Shown: piece after piece, positions 1 to 6,729 of the stretch
Layout: the number at the start of each line of letters is the position of its first letter
How positions within the stretch are numbered: position 1 is the stretch's first letter
Assembly (NCBI GenBank): GCA_964398215.1
Contig: CAYNNP010000225.1
Span: 1-10,779 of the forward strand
Direction of reading: 5' to 3'
DNA: 10,779 nucleotides
Source: CAYNNP01 sp964398215
GTDB taxonomy: Bacteria; Planctomycetota; Planctomycetia; Pirellulales; Pirellulaceae
Position numbers and translations under genes: made by a program
Notes under the pieces: generated by a model
What the model saw: only the letters and a program-made list of their open reading frames with translations
Database searches by the model: none
Told to the model about the DNA's origin: nothing

Positions 1-2
1 TT

Positions 3-289
3 CGAGCAGCGGATCGGCCGCTTGATGATCAGCAGTTCGAATTTGCTGAACAACAATCATCGCGAGCCGACCTGTCGCGGTGGGAAATGTCCGTTGAATA
101 TCACTACAGCGAATTTGGCGGGGACGTCGATGAAAAGCCGCCGCAGACATACTGGCAGATCTGCAAGAAGCCATTGGCGGCGCAGAGGGCGAAACAATCA
201 CACGCAAACACGCAGCGCACCTCGTCAAAAAGCACCCAACGCTAAACCATCTGAAATCATCGCTACGAAAACGCGGCTTGCTGGATTAG
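3..289 (+). pseudogene. 3' end of an unidentified gene, split by a one-base frameshift
   Basis: The gene enters from the left edge. Frame 3 reads as ordinary protein from base 3 to about 134 (including ADLSRWEMSVEYHYSEFGG, then DVDEK). It then continues as convincing protein in frame 2, from 134 to the TAG at 287-289 (KAAADILADLQEAIGG, later AHLVKKHPTLNHLKSSL, ending RKRGLLD). Staying in frame 3 past 135 gives unconvincing sequence rich in Gln, Ser and Thr. One base missing from the A-run at 133-136 (GAAAAG, where GAAAAAG would restore DEKAAAD) explains the break. The joined piece is about 95 residues, charged, and its end looks helical and basic. I do not recognise the family. It converges on the minus-strand gene ending at 316. 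It may be a pseudogene, an assembly error, or less likely a site of ribosomal slippage. Confidence 0.5.
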
Positions 290-315
290 AACCCATATCC
301 CCAGATCGTGTCGCA

Positions 316-804
316 CTAACGGTTGCTATCGGCTTTATCAGCGAACCGTTCATCGTACAGTTCGTTGATCCAATCCTTAACCGATTGTTTCCATTGTTGA
401 TTTGGGCTGGGGATGTTCTTGATAAGGGATTTTGGGCCTAGCCCCAGTTCTTTGGCTTTACGAATGTCGTCCTGATTCAAACGACAGAGGTTCTTCGCTT
501 TGACCCATTGCGGGTCGTGTTTGAGTCCTTTCTTTTTCTTGGCTTTTGGTTTTTCCAGCCCTGCCTCGATTGCAGAGCGTCGCTCGGCAAGCTTCTGTTC
601 GTGTTGCGAGTGAAGCAGTGAAATCGCCTGACGTATCGGAAGCGAACAAAACGCTTCGGTCGTCAACTTTGCCAGAAAACGATCCAACGGATAACCTATC
701 GATCTGGCAAATTTGACTTCGGCATCGGACAGTTCGTGTTTCGTTTGAAACTCCTCCCATGCCTCCGCCAACTTCTTTCGTCTTTTCCGTCTCATTGATC
801 CCAT
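316..804 (-). CDS. Lysine-rich hypothetical protein, 162 aa
   Basis: This is an intact cytoplasmic-looking protein with no signal peptide or membrane segment. It starts very basic (MRRKRRKK), has a predicted helical middle with many Lys, Glu and Gln, and a KPKAKKKK stretch near residues 85-92. The final 55 residues (KAKELGLGPKSLIKNI, then WKQSVKDWINELYDERF) resemble a C-terminal pattern that I associate with short planctomycete proteins: a GLxPK stretch, a Trp-Lys, and an LYxxRF end. That likeness is from memory and gives no function. Two starts are possible, ATG at 804 or in-frame ATG at 795. The AGAAAAAAA tract about 10 bases upstream slightly favours 804. The gene lies downstream of the truncated cytochrome on the same strand but looks unrelated to it. 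The basic patches could bind nucleic acid, which is a guess. Confidence 0.7.
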   Translation of the reverse strand: MGSMRRKRRKKLAEAWEEFQTKHELSDAEVKFARSIGYPLDRFLAKLTTEAFCSLPIRQAISLLHSQHEQKLAERRSAIEAGLEKPKAKKKKGLKHDPQWVKAKNLCRLNQDDIRKAKELGLGPKSLIKNIPSPNQQWKQSVKDWINELYDERFADKADSNR

Positions 805-838
805 GGATGAATTTTTTTCTCACGCACTTTTCAATCGT

Positions 839-1180
839 TTAACGGTTTGCACCGATGACAGTAGAATACTTTGTTCGGGGACGCGCTGGGAAGCACGACA
901 CAGAAGATGAAGACCTACAGGTGATTTGGTTTATTGGATTGGCGAATGGTCTGCCTGAGGAATCCCACCGTCCATTCATGTCGGCGTCCTCGAAATCCTG
1001 GCCGAGCTTGGTGAAATCAAGTCGAGTTTCGGTATTCTCGTCGTGACAGGCGATGCACGAAGATTCGACCAGTGGCTGGAGTTCATCATCAGCCTTCGTC
1101 GGTTGAACGCACGTCAGTAGCAGGACAATGGATCCAACGCGACTTGCCGCGGGCATCTGAAAGACGCGATGGGCACTCAT
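839..1180 (-). pseudogene. Truncated planctomycete DUF1592-type cytochrome, N-terminus only
   Basis: The 113-residue product has a hydrophobic export signal (VGSIVLLLTCVQPTKA) followed by a heme-binding motif in LVESSCIACHDENTETRLDF, then KLGQDFEDAD. The CxxCH plus the DxxTET..L.F..LG.D..DAD pattern is typical of the start of planctomycete cytochrome/DUF1587-DUF1592 proteins, which usually run to several hundred residues and carry a following W..V.DRV..GEMPP motif. Here homology stops at about RWD (near 965). The last 37 or so residues are Ser- and Arg-rich and unlike the family. The ATG (1178-1180) overlaps the TGA of the upstream gene (1177-1179) as ATGA, so it was the third cistron of the operon, probably translationally coupled. 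The remnant may still be translated and exported, but it lacks the DUF1592 body. Confidence 0.65.
850..965. other. Segment of unknown origin joined to the truncated cytochrome
   Basis: This stretch replaces the expected continuation of the DUF1592-type gene. On the minus strand it gives a Ser/Arg-rich tail (QITCRSSSSVSCFPARPRTK). On the plus strand it gives an equally open frame starting at ATG 855 (MTVEYFVRGRAGKHDTEDED, then VIWFIGLANGLPEESH). Neither reading is a family I recognise. Both frames being open suggests a short inserted or recombined piece, rather than decay in place. I find no clear terminal inverted repeat. The plus-strand ORF has no good ribosome binding site and is not called as a gene. 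Confidence 0.3.
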
Positions 1181-3648
1181 TCGCCGGACCTGTTTTCGTT
1201 CTTGGAACTGACCGACTGAATATAGGCCAGCAAATCGAAGATCTCTTCCTGACCGAAGGTGTCCAGCAAGCCGGTCGGCATCGTTGAAATGTCGGCAGTC
1301 TTGCGTTCTTCGATCGATGATTTGGCCATCACTTCGACCTTGTCTGGCTTCAGCAGGTTGGGAATAAAGTGAATCTTGTCGTCGGTCTCTTTGATCACCA
1401 AGCCCGTGCGGAGCTTGCCGTCGTCGCCGAGAATCAATTGAGTTTTAAAGTCTTTGTTGATCTCCGCCGATGGCTTCACGATCTGTTGCAACAACTTCGC
1501 GCCTTTGAAACGCTTGGTGATTTCCGTCAGGTCCGGACCGAGTTTCTTTTCGCCGGGGCCGAGGTTGTGGCAACGATTACACGTGGCTTGTTCGAATACC
1601 ATCCGGCCTCGTTCCAGATTTCGTTTGCCTAGGCGATCCGGAGCCTTACCGAACCAGTGATGCTGCCACTTCTTTACAAAGCGACGCTGCACAGGCGTGT
1701 CGTTGTTGATGATGTAATCGATGATTTTCACATAGAACCGCCCGTCGTTTTTTCGGTCCGGGTGAGTCTGTCGGAACTCATTGAACAACGAACCCGCGAG
1801 GTTGCGTTTGTGTTTTGGCAAGGCGGCTAGGCGTGATTCGACCCACTTTTGGTGAGGCATCTTTTTGTACGATTCGGGCAGCGGATTAGCGTCGATTTTC
1901 GCGTACAGTTTCTCACGCTCGTTATCCTTGATGCGCTCCACCTTCGGAGCGGTGGCGAGGTTGCCGATGTCGTGATCTCCATCGTACCTCCTTGGTGTGA
2001 GCTTGATGCCGCCGCCCTCGGGCAGTGTCTTTGGCAGCGAGATACGGATCACAGCCCCGACACTTCGCTCCATATGCCGAGCTGGCCCCGACGTGCTGGT
2101 CCACACGTTGCCGTCGTCGTCGAATTCGATTTCGCGCGTGTAGGAAACGCGGGTTGGCAAACGAAACTCGACCAGCGTTTCTGTTGTCGGGTCGAAGCGA
2201 TTGATGGTGTCATTACCAGTTCCGCAGATCCACACGATCCCGTCCTTGTCGACGTTCAGTGCGTAAGGAATCTGATTTTCTGCGTCCGGCAACTCGTAGA
2301 CCGTCCAGTACTCGGTGTTTGGATCAAACTTGCCAAGCACCCCCGAGCCGAAACCGGGAACCCAGACCATTCCGTCGGGAGCCACGTGCAACCGCCTGGG
2401 ACCACGGAACGGCGGGTTCCATTCTTTGATGTCGCCATCGTCAACGTTCGGATCGATGCGACCGATGCGATTACCATTCAGCTTCGAATACCAGATCATG
2501 CCGTCAACCGGCGAGTAGTCCAGTCCGTAGGGTGTAATCCCACGCGACTCGCCGCGTCCCGCGCCAATCGCCTGCCCAGCATTCAACAATTTGTATTCCT
2601 TGACGAAGCCCGTTTTCGGATGAATGGAAAAACAAGAATTAGAACCCGCATCCGTGTACCAGATCAGACCTTCAGGATCTTTGGGATTGATTCGTAGAGT
2701 GTGCGGATAATTACCGCGTTTCTTTGGCGCCTCGGCGCTGCTGTAGACATCGAACTTACCCGTTTCGATGTCGTAGCGAGCCATGTGACCACTGGCACAC
2801 ATCGTCGTCCACAGGCTGCCGTCATTGGCAGTTTCAATGGAATGGGGTGCGTGGGCTCCGCGTGGAAACTTGATGGCTGTCTGTTCGCTAGTCTTGGGAT
2901 TCAATGCGATCATCCGCCCCCGACTGATGTTGACCGCATAAACAAGCCCGTCTCGGCCAAGCTCCAGATCATGAAAGGAACCTTCCAGCGGTTTGTCCAT
3001 TTCCCACATCGTGATTGTGGCGGCCGCCGCCATTCCGGTCGGCGCCGGTGGCGGCTCAAAGGCAGGCCATTTGTCTACCGCATCATCTTTGTAGGTGTTC
3101 ATCAGGCGCTGGATGATGGTCTCCTGAGTATGCGGGTAAAGTCCGCCAAACCCATCCATCCGCCGCAACATGGTTTCCCAATCGACCGGCTTTTCAGGCG
3201 TGCGAAACCCGAGTGTCCCGACTTGGTGACAGTACGAGCACATCATCTTGAAATTCAGCTTGTCGCGAGCGTTGTCGAACGCAAGCATGCTGAACGCACT
3301 GCTCGCCGGGCGTTGCAATTCCAACTCTTCGCCTTTAGCCGGGCGCGTTTTGATCACCAACTCTGTGTTGGGGGCAACGTCACTGTTCCAATCATCCGCG
3401 AGCCCCATCAACCGCGTGCGAATGTTGTGATCAACGTTCCTCAATCCGGAAATCGCAAATGAACCATCTTTCTGCGTAAACACAGACGTCCATTTTCGAT
3501 GTTCATCATCGATGGCAGACACCATGGCGCCTTCAACGGGATTGCCGGCTTGGTCGACTACTTTGCCACGAATCGTCTCAGCGTCCACCGCTCCGCCAAG
3601 TAGAAAGAGAGCCGAAGCAAATCCGGTTAATAACGCGAAGTGTCTCAT
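1177..3648 (-). CDS. Secreted Vgb-like seven-bladed propeller with two heme c motifs
   Basis: From ATG 3648 the product has 823 residues. Domains in order: signal peptide (1-23, ending GGAVDA); carboxypeptidase-regulatory-like beta-sandwich (about 24-100, IRGKVVDQAGNPVEGAMV); first heme motif CSYCH (137-141); Vgb-lyase/NHL-like propeller (about 215-540) with seven repeats of the form DGxVW..(I/R)..DP.T....Y.LP, whose DG/EG positions lie near 233, 276, 326, 382, 425, 469 and 512; a linker shared with the neighbouring sulfatase (about 588-646); and a C-terminal heme domain with CNRCH (690-694), LGPDLTEI, KPSAEINKDF, DDGKLRTG and MPTGLLDTF. The last matches the Pirellula/Verrucomicrobium-type heme-binding domain (TIGR02603 pattern). 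It acts outside the cytoplasm and probably carries two covalent hemes. Streptogramin lyase activity is not implied. An upstream in-frame ATG (3681) is rejected, because 3648 has a good GGGAGA site and starts the signal peptide directly. It is the second cistron, 83 bases after the sulfatase. Confidence 0.9.
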   Translation of the reverse strand: MRHFALLTGFASALFLLGGAVDAETIRGKVVDQAGNPVEGAMVSAIDDEHRKWTSVFTQKDGSFAISGLRNVDHNIRTRLMGLADDWNSDVAPNTELVIKTRPAKGEELELQRPASSAFSMLAFDNARDKLNFKMMCSYCHQVGTLGFRTPEKPVDWETMLRRMDGFGGLYPHTQETIIQRLMNTYKDDAVDKWPAFEPPPAPTGMAAAATITMWEMDKPLEGSFHDLELGRDGLVYAVNISRGRMIALNPKTSEQTAIKFPRGAHAPHSIETANDGSLWTTMCASGHMARYDIETGKFDVYSSAEAPKKRGNYPHTLRINPKDPEGLIWYTDAGSNSCFSIHPKTGFVKEYKLLNAGQAIGAGRGESRGITPYGLDYSPVDGMIWYSKLNGNRIGRIDPNVDDGDIKEWNPPFRGPRRLHVAPDGMVWVPGFGSGVLGKFDPNTEYWTVYELPDAENQIPYALNVDKDGIVWICGTGNDTINRFDPTTETLVEFRLPTRVSYTREIEFDDDGNVWTSTSGPARHMERSVGAVIRISLPKTLPEGGGIKLTPRRYDGDHDIGNLATAPKVERIKDNEREKLYAKIDANPLPESYKKMPHQKWVESRLAALPKHKRNLAGSLFNEFRQTHPDRKNDGRFYVKIIDYIINNDTPVQRRFVKKWQHHWFGKAPDRLGKRNLERGRMVFEQATCNRCHNLGPGEKKLGPDLTEITKRFKGAKLLQQIVKPSAEINKDFKTQLILGDDGKLRTGLVIKETDDKIHFIPNLLKPDKVEVMAKSSIEERKTADISTMPTGLLDTFGQEEIFDLLAYIQSVSSKNENRSGE

Positions 3649-3655
3649 CAAGTGT

Positions 3656-3661
3656 TCTCCC
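3656..3661 (-). promoter_or_regulatory. Ribosome binding site that fixes the start of the propeller gene
   Basis: On the minus strand GGGAGA lies seven bases (ACACTTG) before ATG 3648. It is the clearest Shine-Dalgarno sequence in the window and supports 3648 over the in-frame ATG at 3681, which would put 11 polar residues (METTDAKGEHL) in front of the signal peptide. Confidence 0.7.
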
Positions 3662-3731
3662 TTGGCGTCGGTTGTTTCCACCTAGTAAACCCGCAGCGCC
3701 CCTTAATCTTGGACATGAATTATATCGAATT

Positions 3732-6170
3732 CTATTCTTCAGACGTATTGAGTACTTTTGCGTCCAAAATGAGCTTTCGAAACCGATCGTCTGGCACGTC
3801 CTCTAGCAATTTCAGAAACGCCACGAGTGCTCGAATATCGCGTTCGCTTAGCTTCATTGCAGCGTACGCATCGCTAACTTCATCCGCTTTACCAAGTCGT
3901 TTCTGGCGGGAAGTTTCGAGCTTTTGCAGGAGAGTCTTCCGCAGGTCGACACGATGTTTGCCAAGGTTGCGTAGCGATGGCGTCGGCTTGGCAGTTCCGC
4001 CTTTGCTGACCACGTATGACTTTCCGTCGGTGAAGTCTGCTGGTGTGTGGCAGGCGGCGCAGTTACCAACGCTCGCGTTCCCCTCGTAACGCAGAAACGT
4101 CTTGAAACCGTCATATGCCAAACGGTCCATGCGTGGAGGGGCCTTGAGCAAAACACGGCCCTCCTGATTGGCCAATCGGCCAAAGATGCGACCGGCGAAC
4201 TCTTCCGCCGTTTCGTCGTCATACGGTTTCTCTGGAATGCGATTCACGTAGGAAAAGGCGTCGAACGCGGATCGCCTTGTGGTCGCGAGTCGGTGGATCC
4301 GAGTTTTCGCCTCGATGCTGGAATTCTTACCGGATTCTCTCTCACCGCGAGCCACGTATTCGAGAATCCGGACGAACGACATGCCGGCGTTCTTCATCTT
4401 CGGCTGCAGTCGTCGCTTCTCCTTCCAGAGCCTACCAATGCGGCCGCGCTGCTCCGGCTTGAGTGATTCCATTCGTCGGTCGACCCAGGGTTGATGGTTG
4501 CTTGCGTCGTATCCCTCGGGAAGTTCTCCCTGGTCAATTCGCGTCAACAGGTCAGTCAGTTTCTTGTCCGTTGAGTCGACATCATCGCCGCCAGCACGCG
4601 CAGGGCCGGTTCCTGCCGGCGGTTTCATGGTGTTCGGCCGGTGGGAATGTCCCCAGTCTGGCGCATCTGCCATGACGCTTTGGTAAATGGCGTTGGCCTT
4701 CTTCTTCATTTGGGCGACGAGCTCGGGCTTTTCGGCCGCGATGTCTCGCTCCTGGCTCAGGTCGCTTGCGAGATCGTAGAGTTGAACACGATCGACACCT
4801 CCTTTTTTCATCAGCGGGATCAGGGCTTCATTGAAGTAGAACATGGCCCGGAATTCATCGCGAAGCCGATTGGCCTCGGGATTGGCGAATCGGCCGTTGA
4901 ACATGCGGGAGCGAAGATCCAATCCGCCCAGCTCCTTTTCAAGGTCGTTCCCAAGGGCTGTCTTGGTCTGCTGCAGCAAACCGTTCGCCTTTGCATGATC
5001 AAACGGGAGCTTGGCTGTACTCGGCGCCACGAGCGTATAGTTTCCCATCCGCAGCGCCATTGTGGAGCCATTCATCCAGAAGAGAGGCTGGTGGCGCTGG
5101 AAGGCACCAGTCCGGGTGAGCAGAGGCGTGAGATCGGAGCCGTCGAGATGGACTCCCTCGGGTTTGTCGATGCCCAGCAGTCCGCAGGTCGTGGGAAGAA
5201 GATCGACGGCTCCCGCCGGTTCGTCCTCGACGCGGCCACCGGGAATTTTTCCTTTCCAGTAGAAGATTCCCGGGACGCGGTGCCCGCCTTCGAAGTGCGA
5301 TCCCTTTTTCCCACGCAGTTTTCCGCACCGATCCTGGCGGTAACTGCCGTTGTCGGAGGAGTAGCTGATGATGGTGTTGTCGAGCTCGCCGAGTTCTTCC
5401 AGCCTGGCAACGAGGCGTCCGATGGCGCGGTCTGTGTTGTCGATGGTGCCGTTGTAGATCGCGGCCTGATCGTTGAGAGCGCCATACAGGGAGACGATCT
5501 CATCGGGAGCTGCGATGACCGCGTGGGGTTCATTGAACCAGAGGTTGAGAAAGAAAGGGGCGTCGGCGGCGCGTTTCTGGTCAAGCCAAGCAATGGCTTC
5601 GTCAACGACGATCTGACAGGAGTAGCCTTTCATTGGCCCGACGGGTTTGCCCTTGCGCAATCCATCATATCGCAGAAAGTTGGTGGGATCTTTGTGACTC
5701 GGGTTCGCTCCATTGACCAGTCCAAACCAGTAGTCAAAACCATGCTCGGCAGGCGTGGGATTATCGCGCCCGTTGACAGGCATGCCGAGGTGCCACTTGC
5801 CAAAATGAGCCGTGGCGTAGCCTTCGTCATTCAGGACTTCGGCGAGAGTCGTTTCACTCCGCAGCAGATGCATTCTGTGACGCTGTTCACTGAGGACGGA
5901 CCAGACACCGGCGCGGATGTGGTTGCGGCCGGTAAGGAAGGTGGCACGCGAGGGCGAGCAGACAGGTGCCCCGGAATGGAAGTCGGTGAACCGCACGCCA
6001 CCCGCAGCCAAGCCATCGAGGACAGGTGTCTTCACCGGACCACCGTAACAGCCAAGGTCGCGATAGCCGAGGTCGTCAACAAGCAAGGTGACGACGTTGG
6101 GACGTATGACTTCCCCCGAAGCAAACGCAGCCAGCAGCAGGGAGCAAGAAAATGTGAGTATGGGTTTCAT
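3732..6170 (-). CDS. Secreted formylglycine sulfatase fused to a C-terminal cytochrome c domain
   Basis: The 812-residue product begins with a signal peptide (1-19). The sulfatase domain (about 22-500) has the metal-binding VDDLGYRD (Asp32, Asp33), the maturation motif CSPSRATFLTGR with Cys71 as the predicted formylglycine precursor, FGKWHLG (Lys125, His127), NEPH (His215) and SSDNG (Asp273, Asn274). It should hydrolyse sulfate esters, most likely on polysaccharide, after activation by a formylglycine-generating enzyme. A Pro/Gly-rich linker (510-530) leads to a segment shared with the neighbouring propeller protein (about 548-606). A heme domain follows with NCAACH (Cys704, Cys707, His708), PTPSLRNL and LSERDIRALVAFLKLL, which resembles the C-terminal half of di-heme peroxidase/MauG-type cytochromes. 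Ordinary sulfatases of this class end near 450-600 residues. It is the first cistron of the leftward operon. The ribosome site is weak (GGAACA upstream of ATG 6170). The substrate cannot be read from sequence. Confidence 0.93.
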   Translation of the reverse strand: MKPILTFSCSLLLAAFASGEVIRPNVVTLLVDDLGYRDLGCYGGPVKTPVLDGLAAGGVRFTDFHSGAPVCSPSRATFLTGRNHIRAGVWSVLSEQRHRMHLLRSETTLAEVLNDEGYATAHFGKWHLGMPVNGRDNPTPAEHGFDYWFGLVNGANPSHKDPTNFLRYDGLRKGKPVGPMKGYSCQIVVDEAIAWLDQKRAADAPFFLNLWFNEPHAVIAAPDEIVSLYGALNDQAAIYNGTIDNTDRAIGRLVARLEELGELDNTIISYSSDNGSYRQDRCGKLRGKKGSHFEGGHRVPGIFYWKGKIPGGRVEDEPAGAVDLLPTTCGLLGIDKPEGVHLDGSDLTPLLTRTGAFQRHQPLFWMNGSTMALRMGNYTLVAPSTAKLPFDHAKANGLLQQTKTALGNDLEKELGGLDLRSRMFNGRFANPEANRLRDEFRAMFYFNEALIPLMKKGGVDRVQLYDLASDLSQERDIAAEKPELVAQMKKKANAIYQSVMADAPDWGHSHRPNTMKPPAGTGPARAGGDDVDSTDKKLTDLLTRIDQGELPEGYDASNHQPWVDRRMESLKPEQRGRIGRLWKEKRRLQPKMKNAGMSFVRILEYVARGERESGKNSSIEAKTRIHRLATTRRSAFDAFSYVNRIPEKPYDDETAEEFAGRIFGRLANQEGRVLLKAPPRMDRLAYDGFKTFLRYEGNASVGNCAACHTPADFTDGKSYVVSKGGTAKPTPSLRNLGKHRVDLRKTLLQKLETSRQKRLGKADEVSDAYAAMKLSERDIRALVAFLKLLEDVPDDRFRKLILDAKVLNTSEE

Positions 6171-6241
6171 AGTGTTTGTTCCGATTACGTCTCACAGGTC
6201 AAGCGATGATTAATAGTTCGACCACAGATAAACCACGGGCG

Positions 6242-6415
6242 CTAAGCGATCGTGGACATCTTTTCAGCCGCGAAGCGTTGCAGCCATTTATAGCCAGTCT
6301 TTCGCGAGACACCAAAGCGTCGACAGAAAGCCGCAATGTTGGCACCTTCGACAGCAGCAAGCTTCACAAACTCTAATCGTTCAGACACTCGTTCACTTTC
6401 CTTCCAGCTCATCAT
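6242..6415 (-). pseudogene. IS481-family transposase, N-terminal fragment
   Basis: The minus strand encodes 57 residues starting MMSWKESERVSERLEFVKLA and continuing EGANIAAFCRRFGVSRKTGY, KWLQRF, then a TAG at 6242-6244. This is the N-terminal helix-turn-helix of IS481-type transposases (W-K-E start, CRRFGVSRKTGYKWL). The DDE catalytic core is absent: homology ends near residue 53 and the frame closes soon after, so the element was cut and its 3' part lost. Starts at 6415 or 6412 are equivalent; family members usually begin MSWKE or similar, favouring 6412. The fragment is oriented toward the sulfatase gene, whose start lies 72 bases beyond the stop, so read-through transcription from the relic could reach the operon. 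Confidence 0.8.
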
Positions 6416-6434
6416 CGCTCTTTTTTTGAGCGAT
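6414..6434. promoter_or_regulatory. Perfect hairpin overlapping the transposase start
   Basis: ATCGCTC (6414-6420) and GAGCGAT (6428-6434) pair perfectly across a seven-base T loop (6421-6427). In the transposase mRNA, the GAGCGAT-type arm covers the only ribosome-binding-like bases and runs into ATG 6415/6412. Several insertion sequences use such hairpins to block transposase translation from outside transcripts; applying that here is inference. Confidence 0.45.
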
Positions 6435-6450
6435 TATCAGCTATAAAAAG

Positions 6451-6499
6451 TGTTACCCATGTACCGGCACGACTGTTCCCTATGTCTTCGGTCTATACA
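6451..6499 (-). mobile_element. IS481-type end with two repeated binding-site-like motifs
   Basis: Just outside the transposase start, the plus strand carries two imperfect direct repeats 23 bases apart: TGTTACCCATGTACCGG (6451-6467) and TGTTCCCTATGTCTTCGG (6474-6491). Read inward on the minus strand, the end begins near 6499 with TGTATAGACCGAAGACATAG. The TGT tip and subterminal repeats are typical of IS481/IS3-like ends. About 85 bases separate the tip from the transposase ATG. The other end of this copy is missing. Confidence 0.6.
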
Positions 6500-6728
6500 G
6501 GGAACCGACGCTACTCCACTTGTTTATGAATCTAACACTCTCAACAACCGACTTCATTGGTATCGTTGCTAAACGAATCTTGCCCGGCTACTCGGGTTTC
6601 TCCTCTTTTTCCCTAGCCGCCGCTTGGCGACTGGCGTTTTTTTGAAGCTGAACATTCAGCACATCGAAAAGGCGGTAGGCGAGTCGGTACGGTTGCTATG
6701 CCGTGCAATAGAATGTGGCCAGCGGTAA
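6500..6728. other. Intergenic stretch between two outward-facing IS ends
   Basis: About 230 bases with no supported gene on either strand. It contains T-rich tracts (near 6600-6612 and 6637-6643) and short GC dyads, but no convincing promoter or terminator. It is the DNA left between the leftward and rightward IS481 ends. Confidence 0.5.
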
Positions 6729-6729
6729 A

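Noticed and set aside
22..441. Plus-strand 139-codon frame at the left edge
   Set aside because: It lies in another frame from the convincing frame 3/frame 2 protein and its second half overlaps the minus-strand hypothetical gene; composition is shadow-like.
458..823. Second minus-strand frame overlapping the 162-residue hypothetical gene
   Set aside because: The competing frame (316-804) has more natural helical, Lys-rich sequence and a plausible conserved end; this one is rich in Thr, Arg and Gly with no pattern.
1849..3462. Two long plus-strand open frames opposite the propeller gene (282 and 253 codons)
   Set aside because: They mirror the propeller coding frame, show no domains or ribosome sites, and are rich in Arg, Val and Pro as expected for antisense shadows.
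1177..3648. Annotation as streptogramin (virginiamycin B) lyase
   Set aside because: Only the propeller fold is shared; the added heme domains and operon context argue against an antibiotic resistance role.
4641..6209. Long plus-strand open frame opposite the sulfatase (522 codons)
   Set aside because: It is antisense to a gene with clear catalytic motifs and a signal peptide; its peptide has no recognisable domain. It is open because of the codon use of the sulfatase.
6613..6643. Possible intrinsic terminator (CGCC...GGCG followed by T7)
   Set aside because: The stem is only four base pairs with alternative pairings, and no gene on the plus strand ends before it.
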